Positions 50,036 through 59,421 are shown, numbered from the stretch's first letter. The stretch: 64,000 nucleotides of DNA from Burkholderia anthina (GCF_001547525.1 NZ_LNJP01000003.1:1302001-1366000); one strand, 5' to 3'. Notes: generated by a model not told the origin, from the letters alone. A program made the numbers and translations.

Positions 50036-52009
50036 ATGAACGATCTCACCGAAATGGCTACCTTGTCCGCCGGCGCCGTGCCGGCCGGCGTCGACGCGGC
50101 TGTCGCGCGTGCGACCGACGCGCTGCTCGCCGCGCAGCAACCGGACGGACACTGGGTCTACGAACTCGAAGCGGATTCGACGATTCCCGCCGAATACGTG
50201 CTGCTCGTCCACTATCTGGGCGAGACGCCGAACCTCGAGCTCGAACAGAAGATCGGCAAGTATCTGCGCCGCATCCAGCAGGCCGACGGCGGCTGGCCGC
50301 TGTTCACCGACGGCGCGCCGAACATCAGCGCGAGCGTGAAGGCGTATTTCGCGCTGAAGGTGATCGGCGACGACGAGAATGCCGAGCACATGCAGCGCGC
50401 GCGCCGCGCGATCCACGCGATGGGCGGCGCCGAGATGTCGAACGTGTTCACGCGCATCCAGCTAGCGCTGTACGGTGCGATCCCGTGGCGCGCGGTGCCG
50501 ATGATGCCGGTCGAGATCATGCTGCTGCCGCAGTGGTTCCCGTTCCACCTGTCGAAGGTGTCGTACTGGGCGCGCACCGTGATCGTGCCGCTGCTCGTGC
50601 TGAACGCGAAGCGTCCGCTCGCGAAGAACCCGCGCGGCGTGCGCATCGACGAGCTGTTCATCGACCCGCCCGTCAACGCCGGGCTGCTGCCGCGCCAGGG
50701 CCACCAGAGCCCGGGCTGGTTCGCGTTCTTCCGCGTGGTCGACCATGTACTGCGCGCGGTCGACGGCCTGTTCCCGAGCTATACGCGCGAACGCGCGATC
50801 CGTCAGGCCGTGTCGTTCGTCGACGAGCGCCTGAACGGCGAGGACGGCCTGGGCGCGATCTATCCCGCGATGGCCAACGCGGTGATGATGTACGACGTGC
50901 TCGGTTACGCGGAAGATCATCCGAACCGCGCGCTCGCGCGCAAGTCGGTCGAGAAGCTGCTGGTCGTGCACGACGACGAAGCGTATTGCCAGCCGTGCCT
51001 GTCGCCCGTATGGGACACGTCGCTCGTCGCGCATGCGTTGCTCGAGACCGGCGACGCGCGTGCGCAGGCAGCCGTGCTGCGCGGCCTCGAATGGCTGCGT
51101 CCGCTGCAGATCCTCGACGTGCGCGGCGACTGGATCTCGCGCCGCCCGAACGTGCGGCCCGGCGGCTGGGCGTTCCAGTACGCGAACGCGCACTACCCGG
51201 ACGTCGACGATACGGCCGTGGTCGTGATGGCTATGGATCGCGCGCAGAAGCTCACGCAGTCGGACACGTATCGCGAATCGATGGCGCGTGCGCGCGAATG
51301 GGTCGTCGGCATGCAAAGCAGCGACGGCGGCTGGGGCGCGTTCGAACCGGAAAACACGCAGTACTACCTGAACAACATCCCGTTCTCCGATCACGGCGCG
51401 CTGCTCGATCCGCCGACGGCCGACGTGTCGGGCCGCTGCCTGTCGATGCTGTCGCAGCTCGGCGAGACGCCGCTGAACAGCGAGCCGGCCCGCCGCGCGC
51501 TCGACTACATGCTCAAGGAGCAGGAGCCGGACGGGAGCTGGTACGGCCGCTGGGGGATGAACTACGTGTACGGTACGTGGACGGCCCTGTGCTCGCTGAA
51601 CGCGGCCGGCCTGACGCCGGACGATCCGCGCATGAAGCGCGGGGCGCAGTGGCTGCTGTCGATCCAGAACAAGGACGGCGGCTGGGGCGAGGACGGCGAC
51701 AGCTACAAGCTGAACTACCGCGGCTACGAGCAGGCGCCGAGCACGGCGTCGCAGACGGCCTGGGCGCTGCTCGGCCTGATGGCGGCCGGCGAAGTGAACA
51801 ACCCGGCCGTTGCGCGCGGCGTCGACTACCTGGTCGCTCAGCAGAACGAAGAAGGTCTGTGGGACGAGACGCGCTTCACGGCGACGGGCTTCCCGCGCGT
51901 GTTCTACCTGCGCTACCACGGCTATCGCAAGTTCTTCCCGCTGTGGGCGCTCGCGCGCTACCGCAACCTGAAGCGCGCCAATGCGACGCGCGTGACGGTC
52001 GGGATGTAA
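50036..52009 (+). CDS. shc: Squalene-hopene cyclase
   Basis: 657 residues, typical length. Catalytic DxDDTA reads DVDDTA (near residue 390), and repeated QW motifs are visible (QQADGGWPLF, QSSDGGWGAF, QNKDGGWGED, QQNEEGLWDE). Cyclises squalene to hopene/hopanol at the inner membrane. It follows hpnE by 12 bp, completing hopane skeleton synthesis. Confidence 0.97.
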   Translation: MNDLTEMATLSAGAVPAGVDAAVARATDALLAAQQPDGHWVYELEADSTIPAEYVLLVHYLGETPNLELEQKIGKYLRRIQQADGGWPLFTDGAPNISASVKAYFALKVIGDDENAEHMQRARRAIHAMGGAEMSNVFTRIQLALYGAIPWRAVPMMPVEIMLLPQWFPFHLSKVSYWARTVIVPLLVLNAKRPLAKNPRGVRIDELFIDPPVNAGLLPRQGHQSPGWFAFFRVVDHVLRAVDGLFPSYTRERAIRQAVSFVDERLNGEDGLGAIYPAMANAVMMYDVLGYAEDHPNRALARKSVEKLLVVHDDEAYCQPCLSPVWDTSLVAHALLETGDARAQAAVLRGLEWLRPLQILDVRGDWISRRPNVRPGGWAFQYANAHYPDVDDTAVVVMAMDRAQKLTQSDTYRESMARAREWVVGMQSSDGGWGAFEPENTQYYLNNIPFSDHGALLDPPTADVSGRCLSMLSQLGETPLNSEPARRALDYMLKEQEPDGSWYGRWGMNYVYGTWTALCSLNAAGLTPDDPRMKRGAQWLLSIQNKDGGWGEDGDSYKLNYRGYEQAPSTASQTAWALLGLMAAGEVNNPAVARGVDYLVAQQNEEGLWDETRFTATGFPRVFYLRYHGYRKFFPLWALARYRNLKRANATRVTVGM

Positions 52010-52012
52010 CGC

Positions 52013-52720
52013 GTGCCGACGACGCAGCACAATGGCACGTTGCCCGTCATCGCGGTCACCGGGATGGCGTTCGAGGCGCGCATCGCGCGCGGTGAAGGCG
52101 TCGAGGCCGTGTTCGCCGCGCGGGCCGACCGGCTCGAGCGCGCGCTGACCGAAGCGACCGCGCGCGGTTGCGCGGGCATCGTGAGCTTCGGCACGGCGGG
52201 CGGGCTCGCGCCCGACCTGACGCCCGGCGCGCTCGTGATCGCGAACGCGATCGACGGGCCGTTCGGCCGCGTGGAGACCGATGCGGGCTGGAGCACGCGG
52301 CTCGTCGCCGCGCTGCACGACACGCCGGTGTGGGCGCGCGTCACGCGCGGCACGATCGCGGCCGTCGGTGCGCCGGTCGTCAGCGAACAGGACAAGGCGT
52401 CGCTGCATCATGCGAAGGGCGCACTGGCCGTCGACATGGAGTCGCACATCGCCGCCGCGTTCGCGGCCGCGCGCGGCGTCCCGTTCGCGGTGTGCCGCGC
52501 GATCGTCGATCCGGCGTGGCGCACGCTGCCGCGTGCGGCGACGGCCGGCCTGCGCGACGACGGCAGCACGGCGATCCTGCCGATCCTGCGCGAACTGCTG
52601 AAGCAGCCGTCGCAGCTCGGCCCCTTGCTGCAGGTCGCCAGCGACGCGCGCGCGGCGCGCACGACGCTGATCCAGGCGCGCCACGCGTTCGAGCGGGCAG
52701 GCGCGATGCGGATCGTCTGA
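52013..52720 (+). CDS. hpnG: Hopanoid-associated phosphorylase/nucleosidase HpnG
   Basis: 235 residues of the PNP/UDP nucleoside phosphorylase superfamily; signature FGTAGGLAP and AVDMESHIAAAFA with the active-site Glu. HpnG removes adenine from adenosylhopane on the way to bacteriohopanetetrol. GTG start 52013 is 3 bp after the shc stop, so it is coupled. Later steps (hpnH and side-chain genes) are not in this window. Confidence 0.9.
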   Translation: MPTTQHNGTLPVIAVTGMAFEARIARGEGVEAVFAARADRLERALTEATARGCAGIVSFGTAGGLAPDLTPGALVIANAIDGPFGRVETDAGWSTRLVAALHDTPVWARVTRGTIAAVGAPVVSEQDKASLHHAKGALAVDMESHIAAAFAAARGVPFAVCRAIVDPAWRTLPRAATAGLRDDGSTAILPILRELLKQPSQLGPLLQVASDARAARTTLIQARHAFERAGAMRIV

Positions 52721-53216
52721 GCGGCGTTCGCCGCGCTTTACTTCTTTCTTCCCCATTCGATCGCGCGGAACCGACGCACTGTCGTTGCCGCGCCGTAGCC
52801 GCGAGCGCACGAAGTCGGCGCGCGCCTGCACCGGCATGGCAGCCGCAGCGGAGTGGGTGTCTCCGGAACAGCCGTCCGTATGAGATTCCCGAATCTCGAA
52901 CGGGAATCGCGCGGGCATCGTACGCAGAGTGTGTTCGCGCTTGTGCGTCGGTATGGTGAGCACTATTTGCCATTGTGTAACCCGTCGGCGCTCAACCATC
53001 CGATATCCCGTCGCTCATCGGCAGTCAATACCCCGGTGAGCTTCCTTTGCTCCAGGTTCATCCCGGTATAAGCGCGTGCCCACGGACTCATTCCGGCGGG
53101 CTGTGCGTCGACGCAATTGGATTCTGCTTTTCGATTTTGTCTGATTGACGCGTCGGGCCCCATCTTTCATCGTTCGAGTTGATTTGGTTTTCTTATTTAC
53201 CGAGCGAGAGAGGCGA
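52721..53216. other. Intergenic region before the Hcp cassette
   Basis: About 500 bp with no recognisable gene. Composition falls from GC-rich to AT-richer toward the right, marking the left boundary of the cassette, and it should contain the hcp promoter. Confidence 0.5.
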
Positions 53217-53699
53217 ATGGCGCAAGACATTTTCTTGAAGCTGGCGGGCATAGCGGGCGAATCGCTCGATGCAGATCACTCGAATGAAATTGAAGTGCTG
53301 ACGTGGGATTGGTCGGTGAGTCAGCAATCCAATATGCATATGGGAAGTGGTGGCGGAGCAGGCAGAAGTATCGTCGACGACCTGACTTTCGAGCACTACA
53401 TCGACCGTGCCACACCGAATCTTATCCAGTGCTGCCTGACAGGAAGGCATATTGAGCGTGCGGTGCTGGTTATGCGCAAAGCTGGCGGTACGCCGCTCGA
53501 ATACCTCAGGGTCACGATGGAGGACGTACTTGTTACCAAGGTTAGTCAGGTTAGCACCACCAATATGAGAATTCCGCGCGAGGAGGTTCGACTATCCTTC
53601 TCCCAAGTGAGACAGGAATATCTGGTTCAGAACTCGCGGGGAGGAAATGGCGGAACGGTGAGCATGGGCTACGACATCAAGGCCAACATGACTATTTAG
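53217..53699 (+). CDS. hcp: Hcp family type VI secretion tube protein
   Basis: 160 residues. MAQDIFLKLAGIAGESLDAD and the VLTWDWSVSQQSNMHMGSGGG-like stretch are the Hcp start, followed by DLTFEHYIDRATP and MTMEDVLV-type strands. Hcp stacks as hexameric rings and carries effectors in its lumen. The window holds no other type VI structural genes, so this is an orphan hcp that probably delivers the adjacent amidase. AT-rich for the region. Confidence 0.93.
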   Translation: MAQDIFLKLAGIAGESLDADHSNEIEVLTWDWSVSQQSNMHMGSGGGAGRSIVDDLTFEHYIDRATPNLIQCCLTGRHIERAVLVMRKAGGTPLEYLRVTMEDVLVTKVSQVSTTNMRIPREEVRLSFSQVRQEYLVQNSRGGNGGTVSMGYDIKANMTI

Positions 53700-53713
53700 C
53701 GACAGGGGGCGCA

Positions 53714-54307
53714 ATGCTGTTTATTTCAAAACAAGGCCATGTCGATGCGGAGCGCATCGAGGTCAGGATTTTTTCGACAATTGAGCGAAGCGCGATGGCA
53801 AAGGTGAATGGAATCGTTGTTCACCAAACTGACGGGACCACGGCTGATAGTACGTTTAATAGCTATGCAGCAAGTGGGGCAAATGGAGCGCACTTCCTGA
53901 TAGACAAGAGTGGAGCCATATATCAAACCGCTTCAGTGTACAAGAGAACCAACCATGTCGGGTTGCTCAAATCTCGGTGTCTTATGGAAAGAAAGTGTAG
54001 TCCATCCGAATTTAAAAGGGTGTCTGGCATGGCGGGGAAATATGCAAAATTATCGGGGGTGGAGTATGGGAAGGGTTTTCCGGATAGGTATCCGGGAAAT
54101 ACGGACTCTATTGGGATAGAAATCGTCGGTCGAATGGATAGAGAAACGAAAATATACGAAGTGGTAAATGACAGGCAAAATGATTCATTGAGGTGGCTCG
54201 TAAAGGAGCTTTGCGAAACATTGGGAATATCTTTTTCCGAGATATACAGGCATCCTGAGGTGTCGTACAAGAGGGAAACAGAAGCGGGAACTGCAAAATG
54301 GGATTGA
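53714..54307 (+). CDS. Peptidoglycan amidase type VI effector (Amidase_2/PGRP fold)
   Basis: 197 residues from ATG 53714, 14 bp after hcp. N-acetylmuramoyl-L-alanine amidase signatures: VNGIVVHQTDG (zinc His37), GAHFLIDKSGAIYQTAS, NHVGLLKSRC, GNTDSIGIEIVGR and the C-terminal RHPEVSYKRETEAGTAKW (zinc His180, with Glu190 where Asp or Cys is usual). It would cut the glycan-peptide bond in a rival's periplasm. No signal peptide, fitting delivery by Hcp. Its stop overlaps the next gene by 10 bp. Confidence 0.88.
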   Translation: MLFISKQGHVDAERIEVRIFSTIERSAMAKVNGIVVHQTDGTTADSTFNSYAASGANGAHFLIDKSGAIYQTASVYKRTNHVGLLKSRCLMERKCSPSEFKRVSGMAGKYAKLSGVEYGKGFPDRYPGNTDSIGIEIVGRMDRETKIYEVVNDRQNDSLRWLVKELCETLGISFSEIYRHPEVSYKRETEAGTAKWD

Positions 54308-54711
54308 TGTGTAGGTATTTTTTTCTTGTGTGTATTTTCTTGTTCTGTTCCTCGTCGCAGGCGAGAGGGGTGAGGGATATCGAGATTCTCGAATCCGGGA
54401 AGAGCAGAGAGGCTGATGCGTTGGAGGTCTGTAAGAGATTTCGACCCACGGTCAAGCAGATCAGGAATTTCTTCACGAGGGCATATCCGGTCGAGGGATA
54501 TATGTTTTCTCACGAACGGTATTCTTCGTGTTATGCGGCGGGAACTTTGAAATTCGATGACGGCAGTTCGGGGAAGTGGGATCTATCTTCAAGTGGCGTT
54601 GCTACATTTATCTTCACGAGAGGCGATGCAGTAACGCTTTTTTATAAAAACAATAAATGGTACGACCCGTTTGCTTGTACTTATGGGCTGGGCGACGTTG
54701 GGGAATGCTAG
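54298..54711 (+). CDS. Putative periplasmic immunity protein for the amidase effector
   Basis: 137 residues with an N-terminal signal peptide (MCRYFFLVCIFLFCSSSQA, cleavage near residue 22) and a small soluble domain containing five Cys (for example EVCKRFRP, SSCYAAG, PFACTYG). Overlaps the effector gene by 10 bp, the standard layout of effector-immunity pairs, and its periplasmic location fits protection of peptidoglycan. Function is inferred from context. Confidence 0.75.
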   Translation: MGLMCRYFFLVCIFLFCSSSQARGVRDIEILESGKSREADALEVCKRFRPTVKQIRNFFTRAYPVEGYMFSHERYSSCYAAGTLKFDDGSSGKWDLSSSGVATFIFTRGDAVTLFYKNNKWYDPFACTYGLGDVGEC

Positions 54712-54730
54712 GTTGCCAGGCCTGGTGTGA

Positions 54731-54760
54731 AAAAAAAGAGCGCTGCATCATGCAGCGCTC
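54731..54760 (-). terminator. Strong intrinsic terminator after mlaA
   Basis: GAGCGCTGCA (54738-54747) pairs with TGCAGCGCTC (54751-54760) around TCA; on the minus strand it is followed by a run of seven T. It ends hpnN-mlaA transcription and may also serve the convergent effector operon. Confidence 0.85.
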
Positions 54761-54789
54761 TTCGTTTGTGCGCGTCCGCCGTTGCGGCG

Positions 54790-55794
54790 TTACTGCGCGG
54801 CCGGACCGCTCGCGGGCAGCGTCGGCATCGCCGGCGCGATCGGCGCGCCGTTGGCGGCCGGCGCCGTGGTCGCGCCCGACGATGCTGCCGCCGGTGCCGC
54901 AGCAGGCGTACTCGCCGGCATCGCACTGTCCGCGCCGGGATCGTCGTACTGCGGCAATCCAGGTGCCGCTGGCGCGTTGTTCGGCGTGGCGCCCGATGTG
55001 CCGCCCGCATCGCCCGGATCCTCGTAGTTCGGCAGCCCCGGCACGGCCGGCGTCGCGGCCGGCACGGCGCCCGCTTCGCCCGGCTCGTTGTAGTTCGGCG
55101 CCGCGGCCGATGCCGACTGGCCGCGATACGTGAGCGACTTGCGCTGCTGCAGGTACGCGTCGCGCACGAACGAATACGGATCGAGCGCGGCCTGCTTCAG
55201 CAGGTCAGTCGCGCCGAGCAGGTCCGAGCGCGCGCTGATGAACTGCGCGATGTACATCGGATTGCGCGCGGCCGGCTCGATGTAGTTCAGCAGGTTGAAG
55301 CGCACGTCCACCGCGCGGCCGACGCCGTCGCGGATCGTGCTCGGCCCGAACACCGGCAGCACGAGGTACGGGCCGGACGGCATGCCCCAGCGCGCCATCG
55401 TCAGCCCGAAATCCTGGTGATGCTTCGGCAGCCCGGCCGGCGTCGCGATGTCGATCAGGCCGGCGACGCCGAACAGCGAGTTCATCGCCACGCGCATCAG
55501 ATCCTGCGTCGCATCGGTGATGCGCAACTGCAGCAGGTTGTTCGCCATGTTGCCGAGATCGCCGAGGTTCGAGAAGAAGTTGCTGATCGCGGTGCGCACC
55601 GGCGTCGGCGTGACTTTCTGGTAACCCTTCGCGATCGGCTGGGCGATGTTCGTGTCGACCGTGTCGTTGAACTTGTACATCGCCCGGTTCATCGGCTCGA
55701 GCGGGTCGTTGGGATTGCGGTTCGGTCCCGTCGCGCAGCCGGTCAGCATCGCGCTGGCGGCGACGGTCGCCGCAATGATTCGCACCTTATTCAT
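54790..55794 (-). CDS. mlaA: MlaA (VacJ) outer-membrane lipoprotein with repetitive tail
   Basis: 334 residues. Lipobox LTGC (Cys20), then the MlaA domain (DPLEPMNRAMYKFNDTVDTN; ISNFFSNLGDLGNMANNLLQ; PYLVLPVFGPSTIRDGVGR). MlaA removes phospholipids from the outer leaflet of the outer membrane. The last ~100 residues form a Pro/Ala-rich extension with three imperfect copies of a PNY-E-PG-AG unit (PNYNEPGEAG, PNYEDPGDAG, PQYDDPGADS). Its start overlaps hpnN by 8 bp, linking it to hopanoid transport. Confidence 0.93.
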   Translation of the reverse strand: MNKVRIIAATVAASAMLTGCATGPNRNPNDPLEPMNRAMYKFNDTVDTNIAQPIAKGYQKVTPTPVRTAISNFFSNLGDLGNMANNLLQLRITDATQDLMRVAMNSLFGVAGLIDIATPAGLPKHHQDFGLTMARWGMPSGPYLVLPVFGPSTIRDGVGRAVDVRFNLLNYIEPAARNPMYIAQFISARSDLLGATDLLKQAALDPYSFVRDAYLQQRKSLTYRGQSASAAAPNYNEPGEAGAVPAATPAVPGLPNYEDPGDAGGTSGATPNNAPAAPGLPQYDDPGADSAMPASTPAAAPAAASSGATTAPAANGAPIAPAMPTLPASGPAAQ

Positions 55795-58420
55795 TGATTC
55801 CTTGCGATTGGTTCTTGGCGCGCTTGACGCGCGGTTTGCCCATCAGGACGGGCTGGAACACCACGGCACCGATCAGCGTGCAGGTCAGGGCCAGCGCGAG
55901 CAGCTTGCCCATGCTCGACGTGCCCGGATGGTGCGACAGCCACAGGCTGCCGAAGGCGGTCGCCGTCGTCGCGGCGCTGAACAGCACGGCGTGCGTGAGG
56001 CTCGAATGCAGCAGCCCCGTCTGCCCCGCGCGCCACGCCATCACGAAATACACCTTGAACGCGACGCCGACGCCGAGCATCAGCGGCAGCGCGATGATGT
56101 TCGCGAAGTTCAGCGACATGCCGAGCACGACGCACATCTCGAGTGTCACGATGCCCGACACGAGCAGCGGCACCAGCGTGCGCAGCACGTCGCCGAAGCG
56201 GCGCAGCGTGACCCACAGCAGGATCGTGATCGAGATGATCGACCACAGCGCTGCATGCAGGAACGCGTTGATGATCGTGTCGGCCGAATGCAGGATCGAG
56301 ATCGGCCCGCCGGTCGCGCCCGGCTCCGCGGCCTTCACGGCCTTCGCGAAACGGCGCAGCATCGTGTCGTCGTTCGGGTCGACGCCCTTCGGCACCTTCG
56401 GCGAGATCTGCACGAGCGCATGGCCGTCCGGCGCGACCCAGTCGCGCACGACCTGCGGCGGCAGCGATTCGCGCGTGATGTCCTGCGGCTGCAGCAGCGC
56501 GGCGAGCTGGTTCAGCGCGATGCGCAGCGTATCGGAGAACGCGCGTTCGGCACGGTCGCGCGTGGCGCTGTCGGCGGCGGCGAGCTTCGCGAGCGACGCG
56601 GACAGGTGCTGCGCGGCGGCCGCGCCCGGGCCCGGGTGATCTTCGGCCGCATAGCTCAACAGGTCCGACACGCGCTTGAGCGCGGCCACGCGCTGCGCGT
56701 CGGTCGCGGGCGGCGCGGCCGGCTGCGTCAGTGCGGGCAGCAGCTCGCTCGCGGCCGCGGCGATCGCCGCGCGCTTGGCCGGCTGGTCGGCGGGGATGAA
56801 GGTCGACAGCGTGGTCGTGCGGCCCACTTCGGGCAGCGCATCGAGGCGCTTCGCGGCCGCATCGGCTTCGGCAAGCGACGGCGCGAGCAGCGTGACGTCG
56901 TTGACGGCGGCTTCCGGCGAATCCTTCAGCGCGAGCAGCGTCGCCATCGATTCGCTGTTCGGATCCTTCAGGTGCAGCGGGTTGAAGTCGAAATGCAAGA
57001 ACGCGAGCAGCGGCAGCGCGCCGATCACGACCGCCAGCGTGCCGATCAGGATCGGCTTGCGATGGCGATCGAGGTAATCGTCGACCGGCGCGAGCCACGG
57101 GAAGCCCGGCGTCTTCGATTCGCCCGGCGGCGCGAACAGGCGCAGCAGCGCGGGCAGCAGCGTGAGCGTGGTCAGCAGCGCGACGAACATCCCGACGCCC
57201 GCGATCAGGCCGAGCTCGGACACGCCGCGATAGGCCGTGGGAATGAACGAGAAGAAGCTCGCCGCGACCGCTGTGGTGGCCAGCGCGAGCGGCATGCCCA
57301 TCGAGTGCGCGGCGCCGATCAGCGCGTGATCGATGCGTTGATCGCGGAAGCGTTCCTCGCGGTACTTCACGCCGTACTGGATCGAGAAATCGACGCCGAG
57401 GCCGACGAACAGCACCATGAACGCGACCGAGATCATGTTCAGCGAGCCGACCATCGCGAGGCCGAGCGCGGCCGTCACGACGAGGCCGACGAACAGCGTA
57501 ACGAGCACCGAGCCGATCATCCGCTTCGAGCGCAGCGCGAGCCACAGGATCACGAGTACGGCGAGCAGCGTGAGCACGCCGTTGAGCGCGGCGCCGTCTT
57601 CGACCGACGCGAATTCGTCGTCGGCGAGCGGCTGTTCGCCGGTCAGGCGCACGGCCGCGCCGTAGCGCTTGTCGAGATCGAGCGACCGGGCCGCGTCGCG
57701 GATCACCTGGCTCGTTGCCGCGCCGGCCTTCAGCGCGCCGTAGTTGACCACCGGCTGCACGGTGACGAACGCGCGCGCGGGCTGCCGCGCAGCATCGTTG
57801 TCGACCAGCGCGCGCCACGAGAACGCGGCCGGCTTGCCGGCCAGCACGTCGTCGACCGTCGCGGCGCTGCGCGCGAGCAGCTTCGCCATCGCGGGCAGCT
57901 TCACCTGGCCGGTCAGGAGCGGCTGGCCGAGCGTGGTGGACAGCGTGGTGGCGAGCCCGGTGAGGCTCGGGTTCTTCGCGAGTTCGTTGACGAGCGGGCG
58001 CGCGCTCGCGAGCTGGGCGGTCGTATCGGAGACTTCCTGCGGCGACAGGAACAGCAGCCCGTTGTGCTCGAAGAACGGCCCGCCGCCCGGTTCCGCGACC
58101 GGGCCGATGCGGCCGGCGGCGGCATCCTTCTGCAGCGCTTCGGCCAGCGCATGGGCGGCGGCAGTCGCGAATTCCGGCGCGGGCGCCTCGACGACCGCGA
58201 GGATCGTGCCGTTGCGTTGCGGGAACGCCTTGTCGACGGCCTTGCCGAGCGCGGCCCATTGCGGTTCCGCATCGACGAGCTTGCTGATGTCGGTGTTGAT
58301 CTTGAAATGCTGCGCGACGTAGACGCCGCTGAAGGCGGCGATGACGAGCGACAGGACGACGACCCAGACGGGGCGGCGCACCGACCACGCAACGAGTCGG
58401 ACGATGAGAGAGGTCACCAT
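55787..58420 (-). CDS. hpnN: Hopanoid transporter HpnN (RND/MMPL family)
   Basis: 877 residues, 12 predicted membrane spans in the RND pattern: one near the start (PVWVVVLSLVIAAFSGVYVA), a large periplasmic loop, five spans (about 265-400), a second loop and a final group of six. HpnN moves hopanoids from the inner to the outer membrane in Rhodopseudomonas and Burkholderia. Coupled to mlaA, and divergent from hpnM. Confidence 0.92.
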   Translation of the reverse strand: MVTSLIVRLVAWSVRRPVWVVVLSLVIAAFSGVYVAQHFKINTDISKLVDAEPQWAALGKAVDKAFPQRNGTILAVVEAPAPEFATAAAHALAEALQKDAAAGRIGPVAEPGGGPFFEHNGLLFLSPQEVSDTTAQLASARPLVNELAKNPSLTGLATTLSTTLGQPLLTGQVKLPAMAKLLARSAATVDDVLAGKPAAFSWRALVDNDAARQPARAFVTVQPVVNYGALKAGAATSQVIRDAARSLDLDKRYGAAVRLTGEQPLADDEFASVEDGAALNGVLTLLAVLVILWLALRSKRMIGSVLVTLFVGLVVTAALGLAMVGSLNMISVAFMVLFVGLGVDFSIQYGVKYREERFRDQRIDHALIGAAHSMGMPLALATTAVAASFFSFIPTAYRGVSELGLIAGVGMFVALLTTLTLLPALLRLFAPPGESKTPGFPWLAPVDDYLDRHRKPILIGTLAVVIGALPLLAFLHFDFNPLHLKDPNSESMATLLALKDSPEAAVNDVTLLAPSLAEADAAAKRLDALPEVGRTTTLSTFIPADQPAKRAAIAAAASELLPALTQPAAPPATDAQRVAALKRVSDLLSYAAEDHPGPGAAAAQHLSASLAKLAAADSATRDRAERAFSDTLRIALNQLAALLQPQDITRESLPPQVVRDWVAPDGHALVQISPKVPKGVDPNDDTMLRRFAKAVKAAEPGATGGPISILHSADTIINAFLHAALWSIISITILLWVTLRRFGDVLRTLVPLLVSGIVTLEMCVVLGMSLNFANIIALPLMLGVGVAFKVYFVMAWRAGQTGLLHSSLTHAVLFSAATTATAFGSLWLSHHPGTSSMGKLLALALTCTLIGAVVFQPVLMGKPRVKRAKNQSQGINE

Positions 58421-58747
58421 GTGGCGGTGGGGAGCGGCTGGCTAGGGCAAAGTAGCCAAGTATACCGGCGCGGCGCGGTGACGGTCGTGACGGTGGGGAG
58501 ATTCGGGGCGGGAAGGATATTTGCTTCCGGCGTGGCAATCGGAGTGCGCGGTCGGTTCATTTGTATGGGGATACTTACATAAGGGGGCGCGGCGACGCGC
58601 CGACATGCGACCGAGCGCCTGTGACAAACGGCGCTGAAAGGTAACAGTCGGTCACCGGGCGGCACCGGGGCGTCGGGCCCGGTATACTTTGCTCCACCGG
58701 CCGATGCAAAGAGCCGGCCGTCTTTTTCCATCGAGTGCGAAATTCGT
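58421..58747. other. Divergent promoter region of hpnN and hpnM
   Basis: About 330 bp with no recognisable gene. It contains promoters for both directions; no specific operator was identified. Confidence 0.5.
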
Positions 58748-59344
58748 ATGAAACGTCATCTGTTTGCTTTCGTCGCGGCGGCCGCCGTGTCGGTTTCCGC
58801 TTTCGCGCAGAGCGCGCCGGTCGATGTCGTCCGCACGGCGGTCGAGGGCACCGTCAATGCGATGAAGGCCGATCCGGCCGCGCGCGGCGGTGACATGGCG
58901 AAAATCACGCAAGTCGTCGAGCAGCGCTTCCTGCCCGTGACGAACTTCGAGCGCACGACCCGCATCGCGGTCGGCGACGCGTGGAAGCAGGCCACGCCGC
59001 AACAGCAGCAGGAGCTGTACAAGCAGTTCAGGCTGCTGATGACGCGCACCTACGCCGCGTCGCTCGCGCAGCTCGGCAACCAGGACGCGAAGTTCTCGTT
59101 CAAGGCGGGCGGCGCATCGGGCGCCGACGCGCTCGTGCAGTCGACGGTGACGACGCCGGGCGACAGCCAGTCGGTCGGCTATCGTCTCGGCAAGGTCGGC
59201 AACGACTGGAAGATCTACGACATCGACATGTCGGGTGCGTGGCTGATCCAGGTCTACCAGGGCCAGTTCAAGAGCCAGCTCGCGGCGGGCGGGATCGACG
59301 GCCTGATCGCGTATCTGCAGAAGCACAATTCGCGGACGAATTGA
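58748..59344 (+). CDS. hpnM: HpnM / MlaC-like periplasmic lipid-binding protein
   Basis: 198 residues with a signal peptide (cleavage after SVSAFA) and an MlaC/Ttg2D fold (VEQRFLPVTNFERTTRIAVGDAW, QQELYKQFRLLMTRTYAASLA, GNDWKIYDIDMSGAWLI). MlaC-type proteins ferry lipids through the periplasm; HpnM is the version associated with hopanoid clusters. Likely the periplasmic carrier between HpnN and MlaA-type proteins. Confidence 0.9.
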   Translation: MKRHLFAFVAAAAVSVSAFAQSAPVDVVRTAVEGTVNAMKADPAARGGDMAKITQVVEQRFLPVTNFERTTRIAVGDAWKQATPQQQQELYKQFRLLMTRTYAASLAQLGNQDAKFSFKAGGASGADALVQSTVTTPGDSQSVGYRLGKVGNDWKIYDIDMSGAWLIQVYQGQFKSQLAAGGIDGLIAYLQKHNSRTN

Positions 59345-59390
59345 CGGCTGCCGCGCGATGCGCGACTGAAATGCGGCTCGCAAAACATGA

Positions 59391-59421
59391 CGCCCCGGTC
59401 GCGGATGCTGCCGGGGCGTTT
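59391..59421 (+). terminator. Intrinsic terminator after hpnM
   Basis: CGCCCCGG (59391-59398) pairs with CCGGGGCG (59411-59418), followed by TTTC, 46 bp after the hpnM stop. Confidence 0.7.

Noticed and set aside
48898..52095. A very long open frame in another frame across hpnE and shc
   Set aside because: It is the shadow of GC-rich genes: Arg/Ala-rich, no domains, and it overlaps well-supported hpnE, shc and hpnG.
50462..52999. An 845-codon open frame opposite shc and hpnG
   Set aside because: Composition is that of an antisense shadow (Arg, His, Asp rich) and no motif is present.
55646..58582. Long open frames on the + strand opposite hpnN
   Set aside because: hpnN on the minus strand has clear RND features; the opposite frame is low-complexity Arg/Glu/His without structure.
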